From Symbiodinium natans (lineage: Eukaryota > Sar > Dinophyceae > Suessiales > Symbiodiniaceae): 64,000 bases of DNA. Below, piece by piece: positions 1-10,429 of this stretch (position 1 is the first letter of the stretch; each line of letters starts with the position of its first letter). The position numbers and the translations under genes were made by a program. Location: the NCBI GenBank assembly GCA_905221605.1, contig CAJNDS010002469.1, positions 250,001 through 314,000 of the forward strand, written 5' to 3'. The notes under the pieces were generated by a model, which saw only the letters and a program-made list of their open reading frames with translations, made no database searches and was not told the DNA's origin.

Positions 1-1
1 C

Positions 2-3000
2 TGCGCAGATGAGTTCATTGCGGCGATGAACAAGCTCAAAATTCCATTGGATCACTCGTTGCCAGGACGTCCTATGAACAACTCTCTGGCGGAAAGGACC
101 AACCAGTTCGTCATCACTGCTACAGCCACGTCGTTGCTGCATGCAGGGCTACCTGCGAACTATTGGCCCTATGCCTTGAATTGCGTCACTCACAATCTCA
201 ACGCCGAGGATGTGGATGGTGAGTCGGCGTGGCAGAGAATGTCTGGGAAAGAATTCCCGGGAAAGTTGATTCCGTTTGGAGCAAAGGTTTACTTCAAACC
301 GACCGAGACCCGCGAACCAACATATGGTGGAAAGTTTGACCCGAAGGGAATACCCGGCATTTTCGCAGGATATGTCCTTAATGCGGGGCAAACATGGTCA
401 CGAAAGTATCGTGTGTGGGACATGAAGGAGTTCGCGAATGCCAACTTTGCGCATGATGCGAAAGTGCCTCGCAAGCTTCAAATTCCCTACATCACCGAAC
501 GGGTCATCATGCCGGATGAAATTGCCTTTCCGCTCAAGCTCGAGTACGAGAGAATGAACGGAACACTTGAAGGACTGAAAGAAGGAAAGGATCTCGGAGG
601 AAAAGAAATCAAGGACAAGCCACCAGGAGAAGGTGACGACGACGATGATGACGACAATGGCGATGATGGTGGTGACCTACCTGATCGCCAAGAACGCGTC
701 AAAGCCATGGAGAAGGAAATGCTCGACTATGTCATGGAGAACGATGACATTGTGCCTGATCTTTCAGAATTTCCAGATGATCAACCCGGTGAACCTCGCG
801 ACGGACCAGCATTGGAGTCTGAAGATGCCAAAGCCCTCAGATTGATTGGCGACTCCATTCTCGACAGTGCAGGAAGTGTACCACAGAGCGAAGGAGTACC
901 GGATGTTGCTTCGGATCCTCCGAGCAGCAAAAGGGAAACTAAGCGTGGTACTCCCCCCAAAACCGTTTCGGAACCTCCGGACGGCAAAGGGGAACCTGCA
1001 TCGTCATCACGCGGTCCAACTGGGCGTTCCATTCCGGACATTGACGAGACTGACCCTGCATTCATCATCGCAAAGCTCAAGGAAGCTGGACTCATCGGAC
1101 CGGAACCCGAGTTCTGGAAGTTCGGTACTCCCGGCGACGGTCGTGTCTACATCAATGACGACGGCGAACCTTGCAAGATCGACAAGCGGGGGGCTCCGTT
1201 CAAGATTGGGAGTGATGGTAGACGATTGCTACCCTCCACACGTCCGAAGGGCAAGTTCACTCCTGAAGAATGGCACAAGCTCGGAAGCGAAGGAAGGAAG
1301 ATCGAACTTAAGAAGATAAAGAAGGTCGAAGAGAAGGAGGCCAAGAAGGCTCGCAAGAAGGAGGCCAAGGAGAAGAAGAAAGGCAAAGAGCATAAAGACG
1401 CACTCGTTGCATCGTTGGAGGCACTACTTCCCAAGGTCGTGCCTGCGGAGAAGATCGATTTGGACTTCAGGGCGGGAACGACTACTGGATGGACATGGTG
1501 CGAGGAACAGGTGACGCAGATTGCCACAGAAATGTTTCTGGACGATGTGCTGCCTGCTCTTCCAAGTGAATTGGCAGAGTTCGGATTGAGAGCTCCTCGC
1601 ATGCCATGTGTGTCATCAACCAAAGAGAAACACAGAGAGAAGCTCGCATGTGCAGCGCCGTGCTTCAACGCCATGGTTACACGTCCAGTCAACCGCAAGG
1701 AGATGTACGAGAATCCCAAAGCCATGGAGGCGTTCATGAAAGAATGGAAAGGCTTGTGGGATCAGGAAGTCTTCGACTTTAGCCAAGTGCGGGAGTATGA
1801 CGACGTGGTCAGAGAAGCCAAGAAGTCCAACGCGAAGGTGCACATGGCAAGAGTGCATGGTCTCATCTATGAGAAGAACTATCAACTCAAAGAAGGGGAC
1901 CCTGCAAGGAAGTTCAAAGGAAGAGGTGTGCTGCTTGGAGATCAAGTCAAAGATCAGAATATGGAGGCGGCGCTGTTCCAGGACCTCGGAAACTCTCCGG
2001 CAACCTTTGATGCGTCTCGTTGGGCCGACTTCTACGGGTGCCTACCCGGGAACGACGTTCAGATGGCGGATGCTATCCAGGCCTACATTCAGGCTAAGTT
2101 GACGGGGACTCCGTGCTGGGTTGAACTTCCAGACGAGGCTTGGCATCCTTCGGTGAACCGGAGGAAATTTCGCAGACCAGTCTGCAGGCTCGTGAAAGCA
2201 CTCTATGGGCATCCGGACGCTGGTACAATGTGGGAACAACATTGTCACACCGCAGTCCAGAAGATGGGTTTTGCACCAGTTGGTGAGGAATGGCCGTCTC
2301 TTTACTTCCATGCAGGAATGAAGCTCCTATTGGTCATCTATGTCGACGACCTGAAGCTCGCCGGTCCGGCGGAGAACCTCCCGAAGGGGTGGAACATGCT
2401 TCGCAAGGAACTTCGTCTTGAGGAGGAAACTCCGCTTGGTTTGTATTTGGGATGTCGAATCTCAAAGGGAGAGGCTAAACTTCACGACAACACCAAGGTG
2501 CGAACTGTCACTTATGACATGGAAACCTATCTCGAAATGACAGTGCAAAAGTACTGTGAAACCACGGGATTTCCTGTGGACAAATTCAAGAAGGTACCAT
2601 CTCCCAGTCCAGTTGAAGAAACCAAAAATCACCCGGCTAGGGCACCGTGTCATCCAGGTGCTGCAAGCCATCGGTGTCAATGGTGTGGACACACAATGCC
2701 TGTCGATAAGGGCGGACGGCTTCTACCTCCACCACCGGTTCCCAAGGGCCCACAGGAAACGGAACTCGATGAGGCAGACAGGGGTACTCTTGCCCCGCAT
2801 GCGGCGAGCATCCTCATGAAGTTGCTCTATGCTGCAAGAATTTGCAGGTTTGATTTGCTGCGAAGCATAAACAATCTTGCGCGACGCATTACAAAGTGGT
2901 CCAAGAAAGAGGATGCGGCTCTGCATCATTTGATGTGCTACGTCCATCAGTCCAAAGGTCATAAGATGATCGGATGGGTCGGCGATTCCATGGATGCTAC

Positions 3001-6000
3001 TTCCATAGGGTTGTATGCGGATGCGGATTACGCTGGTTGTGGCGAGAGTTTGCGTTCTACTTCGGGGGCTCACATGCATATTCAGGGACCGCACACACGG
3101 TTCCCGTTGGCAGGTGTCAGTAAGCGACAGGGTTGCGCCAGCCACTCTACTCCCGAAGCGGAAATTGTGGCTGCGGACTATGCGATGTCGCGTATTGGCA
3201 TTCCGGCCATCACATTGTGGCGTTTGATTGGGGGCAAAGATCCTAATTTCGTGTTCTACGATGACAATCAAACGATGATCGGCGTGGTCCGCACAGGCAA
3301 GAACCCGACGATGCGCCATTTGGAACGCTCACACGGGATCTGCATTGCGTGGATGCACGAGGTGTTCCAGGAGGGGTACGTGTCTCTGGCTTACGAGGTC
3401 ACCGCCAAAATGGCGGCCGATATCCATACGAAGGCCTTTAAAGACCACGTCTCCTGGGCTCACGCGTGTCAGCTAATTAACATCATGCCTCCCACGATGC
3501 TTTCGAGCGTTGAGGTCATGGACATGATGAAGGCTACACACCAACAATCGGCTGATGAGAAAGGTCATCAGCACTACTCGTTTAAGAACGAGGTTCCATG
3601 TTTTCCTTACACGCAAACACCTATCTTGCCCCAGGAGCTGTATAGGGCCGGTTTGTCCAGTAAGGAGGGTGTCCAGGAAACGGACAGTACTGATCCGATC
3701 TTGGTGGTGAAGTTCCCGCGCATGCTCCGCGGCGTCCCCAGTGCTTTGCGACCGGGGAAGTATTTGCGGTCCACGTGGATTCTGCGTGAAGGGCAATGGC
3801 ATCGTATCGAGGATGAGGTCCCTATCCCGTCGGAACCTCAGAAATTCGATCGGTATGTCGAGCGCGCTGTGTTTCAATATCACTTCCAACGGGGCTCGGC
3901 GGCGACGACGCGTGTGCACCGCACCGCGTCGCCTGCCGTGTCTGCGTCCTCGCTGCCCGACTGTTCGCGCTGTCGCGTTCGCGATTCGCCCGCGCTCTGT
4001 AGGCAAGTGTGCGACTTAGTGGTCCGCGCCGCCCATGGGGGGTATGGGGGTGTTTTTCGTGCTGGGTCTGAAGGCATGGGGGGTGATATCAACGAAATTC
4101 CTGCGCTCGAATCTACCGTCGTCGCTGTTGCGCGCGCCGCAAAAGAAGCAGATTTTCCTCAATCTACATTCGTGCCCGAATTCATCGAGGTGACTCGTGC
4201 TGGGACTGGTAATCATGAAGTCGCTTTCCAAGACAAGCACGGGAAAGAGATGTTTAAGGCACGGAGTGACTCGCTCAGCGGGGCTATAGGGTTTTCCATG
4301 ACGATCAAAGCTTCGGATGTCGAAAACAGTAGCCCTCGCGTGTGGTTGCTCGTAGGTCTGGAAGAGGATAACTGGTGGCAGACGTATGCACCGCCGGACG
4401 TCAACGTCATCTGCGTGCCGGAAGCGGATGCACGCGGCGCCTACCAGTACTGCAAAGACATCATTAAATGGTCGTTCAAGGATCTTCGGAACGTTCTGTT
4501 CATAGGAGCAGGGGCACTGAATCGAGCTTCTTGGCTTGATGTTGATCCTAGAGAACGCTTTTATGAGGACCGAGGCGTCGTAGATTACCCCTGGGGGGAG
4601 GTCATTGATTTAGTCTTTGAGGCCCGGAAGAAAGGGGCGACTACTATCGTCGAGGTTCCTGACAAGCCGAAGTTTCGAAAGTCGGCACAGTACAAAAACA
4701 TAGTTGATTGCATGAAGTGGGAGAGATTCACAATTGCTGATTGCTGCCACGGTCGGAGGATCTGCGTTCCACAGGGAAGCGGGGCCCCGAACATCGTGTA
4801 TGTCAACGAAGCTACTGAGTTTCTCATTCATGGACTCAAAGCCCCTGAAAACGTGAAGGGTGTGTGCGGCATGCAACATCATCATGCATCACGTGAAGCT
4901 GTCGAGACTCACGGGGATGGGTGTGGAAAGAGAACCAGTAAAGTGTCACGCCTCTTGTTGAAAATGCTTTCTGAACGGGACACCAAGGTTGGGGATCCCA
5001 AGGCCTGCAGTTCTGTTGAGAAGTTACCGTCGGGTAAGGACAGGATGATCATTGAATTCTGTTGCTCTAAGGACAGTAGCCTGGGCAAATCCTCGAGTGC
5101 TACGAAGGGAGCTCACGTCATGCGTGTGCATGAAGCCCTTCAAGCCCAAACCAAGGCATGTGAAAGCAACATCCTCAAGGAGGCGGAACGATTCCGAAAA
5201 TCCAATCCCAAATGTCCGATTCTTGTGTTTGCTTCTCTTCCGTGCACTGGGGGGTCCAACTGGATCAAGGTGAACGAAATGGGGGGTGAAACTGAGAAGG
5301 GAAAGGAGCATCGGAAGAAATTTAGGGACTTACTCAAAGCTCTCAAACGCCTTTTGCGAAAGCTGGCGGTATTTTCCCCCAAAATCGCTTTTGAGTTGCC
5401 GAAAACCTGTTTGTATTGGAGTTGGCCCGAAGTTCAAGCCCTAATAAAGCAGCATTCATTGCGTGTTGCACGAATTGACGGTTGCATGATGGGTGTTGTT
5501 GACAAAGACGGCATTCCTTTACTCAAAGCATGGTGTATCGCCACGAATGTGTCAACCATGTTGAACCTCAAAGGGGTCACGTGCGATAACACACATGAAC
5601 ATGGCACACCAAGAGGTCAGGCGCTCAAGGAGGCAGGAAACTACACACCACACATGGCAAAGCTGTTGCACAACGCATGGCGTGATGAAGCTCGCAATAT
5701 CCGCAGGGGCTCTGCTCAGAGTGTTCATGTGGCAGCTTCATGTGTACTTGTTCATGTCAGTTTGCGTTGCAGTAAAAGCCAGGTGCAACATGAGTTCCAA
5801 GGTACTTGCATAATCGTTTGTCCTACACCAGGAATAGGGTTCGGATCCTCCGACCCTAATCCAAAGTGCAGTGAGGGGTTCGGCTCCGCCGGCTCGGATC
5901 TGCATCTGGGGAAGGGACTCGGCTCCGCCGGTCCTAGAACCAGCATGGACGGACAACAGCAGAGGCCCATTCCTCCGCATGTTCCATGGTCGCGACCTCA

Positions 6001-9000
6001 AGACCTCTTCTCCCTGCCGTACCAGAGATCGGGCATCAACATCCCCGTTGGCAATGGGATGACTGCTTTGCGCACGACATGTCATGCGCTGCGATCATTG
6101 AGAGGGCAACCTCTTCCTGGACGATTGGAGCAAGGCATGGTCGCCACGAATGCGAACATTGCTGCGTGGGTGGAATTTGGAGTGCCAGCTATCCTTTTGG
6201 CGGCAGTTGCGGCACCATCCAGCCCATATGGTTTTCCTGAAGTCAGAGTTCGGGAGCTGTTTCGAGGTGTGGTGGAAAGCCTATTGCCAGCAAGGAGTGC
6301 GGAGAGCTACAAGACAGTCCTTAGCCATGTCACAACGTTTATCAAGGTTGTCAAGACTGCGATAAGCACTGATTCGACTCGACAGGTGCTGCAGGAGCTT
6401 CTGGACCACGTCATTGAGATTGACCTCTTCAAGAACATTGACATGTTCGTCGACGTTTTGGTTCAAGATGCTGAACAAGGGCGTTTGGATCCTCAATATC
6501 CATGTTTGACGGTGGTCACTATGGACGGATATCTTGATCCGAATGTCATTTGCAGAACAGTCGTTACCAAGAGTCCGTGGATCTATGTGACTAGGTACAA
6601 CGACTGGATGCGGCTTAATTCCTACTTTCGCGAGAACCTCCCCAACCGTCGTGAAGGGCTACCATGCATGCTTCTCACCCAGGACTTCTGGGATTTGCTG
6701 GAGCTGATTTGGTCAATGGCGAAGCAAGTGGGTTACTGTTTGAGAAGTCACAATCAGGTCGCCGAGCACACGCAGATGAATGTGTGGGATCTGATCGAGA
6801 TCGTGGTCGATCCCCCGGAGAACGTGTCCGCGGCGGTCGCTCATGCAGTCAACAGCCTCCAAGGGTTGTCGGTCGCCTTGCATACAGCCCACGAATACCT
6901 CAACGACAGTCGGACGGTGTGGCCATCGGAACCATCGAGAACGACCGGAGCCGAGCTCAGGGAGTCGTTGGTGAATGCGACAACTGTCGTCATGGCCCCG
7001 CCACCAACCGGTCTCGGGTTACCAGCTTCCTTTTCACACAGCTCGTGGAACCAGCTGGCTGCCGAGCAGAACGTCTTGAGGGCGGTCCACGACATGTACA
7101 GGACTCACAGGTCTTGGATGTCCGAGATCACGAACCTGCGAGCCGAGTGTTACTCCGAAGGACGTGAACAGCCGCCGTACCTGAAGCCCGATCCAACAGG
7201 CACGGTGTTTCCTCCGGCATTGAATTCGCACCCGCCTTGGGTGAATGTTCAACGTCAACATCCCGCAGGGCCTGCATCCCCATCCGTTCCGGAAGGGCCG
7301 GCTCCTTTCGTGGAAGAGGATCATCCTGCCAACAGATCGACGTCTACGCCATCACCAAGACAGGCAACGGGCGCATCCTTTGTCGAAGCAAGAGGTGAAT
7401 CCGCCAAGAGGCAGCGGGGACCGGAGGATGTCCGCTCCGCGGCATCCCAACCGGGAACCGCGGCCAGTTCTTCCGATCCTCGGGGAGCTGAGCCAACTGC
7501 CCAACCAGAAGGAGAACCCGATGAAGTTCGCTGGTATCTGGATCCTACTCCCGATGGGTACATGGAGAAGTTCGTCAAGTTCCAATCCAGACATCGCGTG
7601 CAGCTGGGTACAACCATCATCGTACACAAAGATGATCCTACAGATGTCCTACCCGCACGTGATCAGACACCCAAGATCAACGGGAAATTTGGAACCAGCA
7701 GCGAGCAAGTTTACCTTCGGCGCGTCACCACACACCTTGCCAAGCTCTACGGGATGAGCCAGTCGAATCGCGCAGGTGCGTTTCACATGGCAACATTCAT
7801 GAAGAAAGGGGATGTGGAGTGGCTACGACTTTACAAGGTGCTGTACGAGAAGGTTTTCTTGTGCACAATCCGTCAGCTACCAACTCCTGGCACAATGTTT
7901 GCGGCGGTCATGCAATCCACGGCTACGGGAGAGCTGGGAATTTTCCACTTCAACAGCAGCCCGGAGCAGAGAGCCTTGTTGACGGCTGGACTGAGAAAGT
8001 TCAGCGCTTCCATTCGTCAGGCAAGTACCCCCGATGTCACAGCGGTGCGATCCAGCAAAACAATCATCCTGGCTGACTTCGAGGTGTGGACGAAAACCAA
8101 GAACCGCTTGACCTACACGATGGCCAGCAAGCTCCAAGAAAAGGGATGGTATGATGCCCATTCGTACTGCCAGACCGTTGATGAAGGCCTCGATCCACTC
8201 CTACCTGAAGGATTCCAAGTCGTTGCCACCAAAGCCAGAGATGCAGTCCGAGAATGGAGAGGTCCCGGGCAGAGCATCGACGTCACCGCGCACGTCTACT
8301 TGTCGTTCAGAGCCATCAACGATCTCCTGGTTTGGGAGCATGGCAATGCGACTCCCGAGAACATGCGAAAGTGGTTCGTCGATCCAATCATGGACTTGTC
8401 AGACCTTCTGCAACGTGCCGTGATTGTGACCCTCAACGACGATCCCCGTTTCATCGGGAAGGACGTTGGTGCAGCGATGCCATGGGCTGCCATCGATTGG
8501 ATCGCAGTGGAGCTCCGAGCAAGGGGATGCATTGTTTTCACGTCATCACTGCTGTGGGCTCGAATTGCTGTGACTCTCCACAAGGGCAGCGACAATTTCC
8601 GGATCAATCCGGAGGAGATGCATTTGGCGGTGGCGGCATTCGACAAACATTTGCTGCAAGAAAAGATCATCACGCTTTGCATGGCACCCCCAGAGAGCAT
8701 GGGCGATTGCGAACCTCATTTGGATTCCGTGAACATGGAGACTGCGGATGCGAAGGCGGTCTTTGCACCGTCGAGCAGCGACGACGTTCGGACCGCGTCG
8801 GCCAATGATGACACGCAAGAACGACATCAACGAGTCGTGGAGAGGGCATCGGAGCTTGAGGGCATCCGCGGAGGCGTGGACATGACTTGGGTGGATGCGG
8901 ACATCGCCATGGTCAGCCCAGAACCGTTCTACGACGGTGAAACCTACTGGATTGACATCGAGGGCCTCATCAGCAAGCATCCCACTGCCCCGAGTGGCCA

Positions 9001-9811
9001 ATTCCATGTGTGTCAGGCATGCGTCGACGAGTTCAACAAGCTGAAGAACTCCTTCCAAGGCGAGTTCGGACCAATCCAATCTCCAGCGTATTGTCCCTTC
9101 TGTTCGCTCAAAGCAATGTGGGACAAGGACTATGGCGTCAACAAATGGGAGGAGGTTCGGAAGTCAGAACGCCATGCTGCAGGGTGCGCCATATTTGCTC
9201 AGAAACATGACTTTGTGTACCAGGATGGATCCCCAGTGATTCCCAAAGAGGATCTCAAATCGTACATCTTTGCACGCTCGAAGGTCGCGTACACCAACTA
9301 TGGCAAAATCGTCTCGTCCTCGGCTGGGTTGCGCTTGAACACCAAACAAGCCAGCGAATACACCAGATGGGCGAAGGGGAGACGGTTGTCGTGGGACTTC
9401 GGGTACACGGTGGACGGCATGGCCTGCCTCTTGCCCTTGTACGATGCAGGCAACGCAGCCTATGCAGGCTTCCTCCATAGCATCTTCGATCAGGACGAGG
9501 TCAAAGGCATGTACAATGGCAATGCCGACCCGGCCGCCGAGCTCATGGGAGACACCCTGGAGGTTGCGCTCGGCATCCTGACAATCGCATGCAGGTATCC
9601 TTCGGCATTCGAAACCTGGGGATCGTACGAAGATCATCTCGCTTGTCTTCGACTTGTTGATGTTAATTGCGTTCCCTTGTTCCCTCCGCCCCTTCTGATC
9701 AACAAACTAAAGAGACACATCTCCCACGGCTTGGGGTACCTACTGTCCAGGTCCCCCTTTAGGGAAAGCACAGAGACCTTGGTTGTCCGTTCCAGGCTCC
9801 ACAGCCTTTGA
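2..9811 (+). CDS. Ty1/copia-type polyprotein with methyltransferase-like and unknown C-terminal modules (5' partial)
   Basis: The frame is open from base 2 to the TGA at 9809-9811, so the start lies upstream; the Met at 26 is internal. Numbered from that Met, the order is: end of the copia integrase core (NNSLAERTN, the last catalytic Glu at residue 23); an acidic and Lys-rich linker (about 190-470); reverse transcriptase (about 600-860) with YVDD at 772-775; RNase H (about 990-1150) with YADADYAG, STPEAEIVAAD and DDNQ; a spacer; a methyltransferase-like domain (about 1674-1890); then about 1,300 unrecognised residues with CxxC pairs at 2996/2999 and 3023/3026. Copia Pol proteins normally end soon after RNase H, so the tail is extra. 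It may be a separate ORF fused in frame, since a Met occurs at residue 1974. The last 54 codons lie inside the giant palindrome. No frameshift or stop interrupts it, so it may be young. Confidence 0.85.
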   Translation, partial: CADEFIAAMNKLKIPLDHSLPGRPMNNSLAERTNQFVITATATSLLHAGLPANYWPYALNCVTHNLNAEDVDGESAWQRMSGKEFPGKLIPFGAKVYFKPTETREPTYGGKFDPKGIPGIFAGYVLNAGQTWSRKYRVWDMKEFANANFAHDAKVPRKLQIPYITERVIMPDEIAFPLKLEYERMNGTLEGLKEGKDLGGKEIKDKPPGEGDDDDDDDNGDDGGDLPDRQERVKAMEKEMLDYVMENDDIVPDLSEFPDDQPGEPRDGPALESEDAKALRLIGDSILDSAGSVPQSEGVPDVASDPPSSKRETKRGTPPKTVSEPPDGKGEPASSSRGPTGRSIPDIDETDPAFIIAKLKEAGLIGPEPEFWKFGTPGDGRVYINDDGEPCKIDKRGAPFKIGSDGRRLLPSTRPKGKFTPEEWHKLGSEGRKIELKKIKKVEEKEAKKARKKEAKEKKKGKEHKDALVASLEALLPKVVPAEKIDLDFRAGTTTGWTWCEEQVTQIATEMFLDDVLPALPSELAEFGLRAPRMPCVSSTKEKHREKLACAAPCFNAMVTRPVNRKEMYENPKAMEAFMKEWKGLWDQEVFDFSQVREYDDVVREAKKSNAKVHMARVHGLIYEKNYQLKEGDPARKFKGRGVLLGDQVKDQNMEAALFQDLGNSPATFDASRWADFYGCLPGNDVQMADAIQAYIQAKLTGTPCWVELPDEAWHPSVNRRKFRRPVCRLVKALYGHPDAGTMWEQHCHTAVQKMGFAPVGEEWPSLYFHAGMKLLLVIYVDDLKLAGPAENLPKGWNMLRKELRLEEETPLGLYLGCRISKGEAKLHDNTKVRTVTYDMETYLEMTVQKYCETTGFPVDKFKKVPSPSPVEETKNHPARAPCHPGAASHRCQWCGHTMPVDKGGRLLPPPPVPKGPQETELDEADRGTLAPHAASILMKLLYAARICRFDLLRSINNLARRITKWSKKEDAALHHLMCYVHQSKGHKMIGWVGDSMDATSIGLYADADYAGCGESLRSTSGAHMHIQGPHTRFPLAGVSKRQGCASHSTPEAEIVAADYAMSRIGIPAITLWRLIGGKDPNFVFYDDNQTMIGVVRTGKNPTMRHLERSHGICIAWMHEVFQEGYVSLAYEVTAKMAADIHTKAFKDHVSWAHACQLINIMPPTMLSSVEVMDMMKATHQQSADEKGHQHYSFKNEVPCFPYTQTPILPQELYRAGLSSKEGVQETDSTDPILVVKFPRMLRGVPSALRPGKYLRSTWILREGQWHRIEDEVPIPSEPQKFDRYVERAVFQYHFQRGSAATTRVHRTASPAVSASSLPDCSRCRVRDSPALCRQVCDLVVRAAHGGYGGVFRAGSEGMGGDINEIPALESTVVAVARAAKEADFPQSTFVPEFIEVTRAGTGNHEVAFQDKHGKEMFKARSDSLSGAIGFSMTIKASDVENSSPRVWLLVGLEEDNWWQTYAPPDVNVICVPEADARGAYQYCKDIIKWSFKDLRNVLFIGAGALNRASWLDVDPRERFYEDRGVVDYPWGEVIDLVFEARKKGATTIVEVPDKPKFRKSAQYKNIVDCMKWERFTIADCCHGRRICVPQGSGAPNIVYVNEATEFLIHGLKAPENVKGVCGMQHHHASREAVETHGDGCGKRTSKVSRLLLKMLSERDTKVGDPKACSSVEKLPSGKDRMIIEFCCSKDSSLGKSSSATKGAHVMRVHEALQAQTKACESNILKEAERFRKSNPKCPILVFASLPCTGGSNWIKVNEMGGETEKGKEHRKKFRDLLKALKRLLRKLAVFSPKIAFELPKTCLYWSWPEVQALIKQHSLRVARIDGCMMGVVDKDGIPLLKAWCIATNVSTMLNLKGVTCDNTHEHGTPRGQALKEAGNYTPHMAKLLHNAWRDEARNIRRGSAQSVHVAASCVLVHVSLRCSKSQVQHEFQGTCIIVCPTPGIGFGSSDPNPKCSEGFGSAGSDLHLGKGLGSAGPRTSMDGQQQRPIPPHVPWSRPQDLFSLPYQRSGINIPVGNGMTALRTTCHALRSLRGQPLPGRLEQGMVATNANIAAWVEFGVPAILLAAVAAPSSPYGFPEVRVRELFRGVVESLLPARSAESYKTVLSHVTTFIKVVKTAISTDSTRQVLQELLDHVIEIDLFKNIDMFVDVLVQDAEQGRLDPQYPCLTVVTMDGYLDPNVICRTVVTKSPWIYVTRYNDWMRLNSYFRENLPNRREGLPCMLLTQDFWDLLELIWSMAKQVGYCLRSHNQVAEHTQMNVWDLIEIVVDPPENVSAAVAHAVNSLQGLSVALHTAHEYLNDSRTVWPSEPSRTTGAELRESLVNATTVVMAPPPTGLGLPASFSHSSWNQLAAEQNVLRAVHDMYRTHRSWMSEITNLRAECYSEGREQPPYLKPDPTGTVFPPALNSHPPWVNVQRQHPAGPASPSVPEGPAPFVEEDHPANRSTSTPSPRQATGASFVEARGESAKRQRGPEDVRSAASQPGTAASSSDPRGAEPTAQPEGEPDEVRWYLDPTPDGYMEKFVKFQSRHRVQLGTTIIVHKDDPTDVLPARDQTPKINGKFGTSSEQVYLRRVTTHLAKLYGMSQSNRAGAFHMATFMKKGDVEWLRLYKVLYEKVFLCTIRQLPTPGTMFAAVMQSTATGELGIFHFNSSPEQRALLTAGLRKFSASIRQASTPDVTAVRSSKTIILADFEVWTKTKNRLTYTMASKLQEKGWYDAHSYCQTVDEGLDPLLPEGFQVVATKARDAVREWRGPGQSIDVTAHVYLSFRAINDLLVWEHGNATPENMRKWFVDPIMDLSDLLQRAVIVTLNDDPRFIGKDVGAAMPWAAIDWIAVELRARGCIVFTSSLLWARIAVTLHKGSDNFRINPEEMHLAVAAFDKHLLQEKIITLCMAPPESMGDCEPHLDSVNMETADAKAVFAPSSSDDVRTASANDDTQERHQRVVERASELEGIRGGVDMTWVDADIAMVSPEPFYDGETYWIDIEGLISKHPTAPSGQFHVCQACVDEFNKLKNSFQGEFGPIQSPAYCPFCSLKAMWDKDYGVNKWEEVRKSERHAAGCAIFAQKHDFVYQDGSPVIPKEDLKSYIFARSKVAYTNYGKIVSSSAGLRLNTKQASEYTRWAKGRRLSWDFGYTVDGMACLLPLYDAGNAAYAGFLHSIFDQDEVKGMYNGNADPAAELMGDTLEVALGILTIACRYPSAFETWGSYEDHLACLRLVDVNCVPLFPPPLLINKLKRHISHGLGYLLSRSPFRESTETLVVRSRLHSL
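912..979 (+). repeat. Two mini-hairpins of the N4-TCC-N4 family
   Basis: CGGATCCTCCG at 912-922 and CGGAACCTCCG at 969-979 each form a 4-bp stem (CGGA/TCCG) around a 3-nt loop. The two are 57 bp apart and are followed by similar A/G-rich tails. They lie in the acidic linker of the copia frame. Confidence 0.6.
5044..5690 (+). other. Methyltransferase-like domain fused to copia Pol
   Basis: It begins with a glycine-poor motif-I-like IIEFCCSKDSSLG, followed by FASLPCTGGSNW (Cys at residue 1740), then IAFELPKTC about 50 residues on. The Pro-Cys and the acidic Glu-Leu-Pro are placed like motifs IV and VI of cytosine-5 methyltransferases (PCQ and ENV). The match is loose: PCT replaces PCQ. Capture of DNA methyltransferases by retrotransposons has been reported in dinoflagellates. 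Whether this copy methylates DNA cannot be told from sequence. Confidence 0.5.
5842..5930 (+). repeat. Cluster of three mini-hairpins of the N4-TCC-N4 family
   Basis: CGGATCCTCCG at 5842-5852 and CGGCTCCGCCG at 5881-5891 and 5920-5930, spaced 39 bp apart. The stem changes from CGGA/TCCG to CGGC/GCCG, a compensated change, while the loop stays TCC. The reading frame differs from the 912 copy, so the motif is kept at the nucleotide level. Confidence 0.65.
5945..9811 (+). other. Unrecognised C-terminal module of the copia polyprotein, possibly a separate ORF
   Basis: Starting at an in-frame Met (5945), this part runs about 1,290 residues. It has a mostly helical-looking first third, a Pro/Ser/Glu-rich linker (about 7200-7530), a mixed alpha/beta-looking stretch, and two CxxC pairs about 24 residues apart (9011-9103) that would fit a zinc ribbon. 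I do not recognise a family. Before it, at 5842-5930, lie three copies of the mini-hairpin motif. The ORF downstream of the palindrome also carries a four-Cys ribbon. Confidence 0.5.
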
Positions 9812-10045
9812 TGTTATTTATTCCTAGGGGTCCTTCTTCTACAGGTTGAGGGTGGGATGGGAAAGGTGGGATGGGAACAGTACCCCTGATTTTTTTTCTG
9901 TTGCCTTCCTGTGTTCAGGGTTCAGGAAACATGACACCGAACGATTTCAAAACAAAATATACAGAGGCAAAGTAAGTAAATAGGTGATGTGGTCTCAATT
10001 CACTGGCCTCATGAAGCTTTCGATTTTCGGGCGTTGCAACCATGA

Positions 10046-10154
10046 GCATGCATGCGTCGGTCGGCGCTGAGCAAGTGCCGTGTGCATGTATGTGTCGGTC
10101 GGCGCTGAGCAAGTGCCGTGCGCATGCATGTGTCGGCGCTGAACAAGTGCCGTT
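10046..10154. repeat. Tandem repeat, unit about 38 bp (left arm)
   Basis: Three imperfect copies of a unit containing GTCGGCGCTGAGCAAGTGCC, each followed by a GCATGYATG stretch. The inverted counterpart is at about 15795-15905 in the right arm. Confidence 0.75.
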
Positions 10155-10429
10155 CAAAGCCCTAAACACCAGAAACCCTAAACCCTAAACCATCTTTCTG
10201 GGACCGGGGGTTTTCCGGTCTTATTTATCTAAGTAAAACTCGTCATCTCAAATATCAATTCATATGGATATATGCTGATCTCTTAGAGATCTCAATCAAC
10301 CTTTAAAAGAGCTTGAGACTGCGCGCATGCCAAGAAAGCTCTTCTTAATATGTTGGGTTTAGGGTTTAGGGTTTAGGGTTTAGGATAGAAAAAGCTCCTG
10401 AATTTCTCTTTGGGGGTGCATACAAAATT

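Larger units (their letters stand above)
1..5720 (+). mobile_element. Ty1/copia LTR retrotransposon, pol region (truncated at window edge)
   Basis: The domain order integrase, reverse transcriptase, RNase H in one frame is diagnostic of Ty1/copia; Ty3/gypsy has integrase last. The protease, gag and 5' LTR would lie upstream of the window. I could not find a 3' LTR: the frame continues into unrecognised coding sequence and then into a palindrome. The end given is where recognisable domains stop. Confidence 0.8.

Noticed and set aside
149-9637. Numerous shorter ORFs on both strands under the copia polyprotein
   Set aside because: Overlapping shadow frames of a recognisable 9.8-kb coding frame, without domains of their own.
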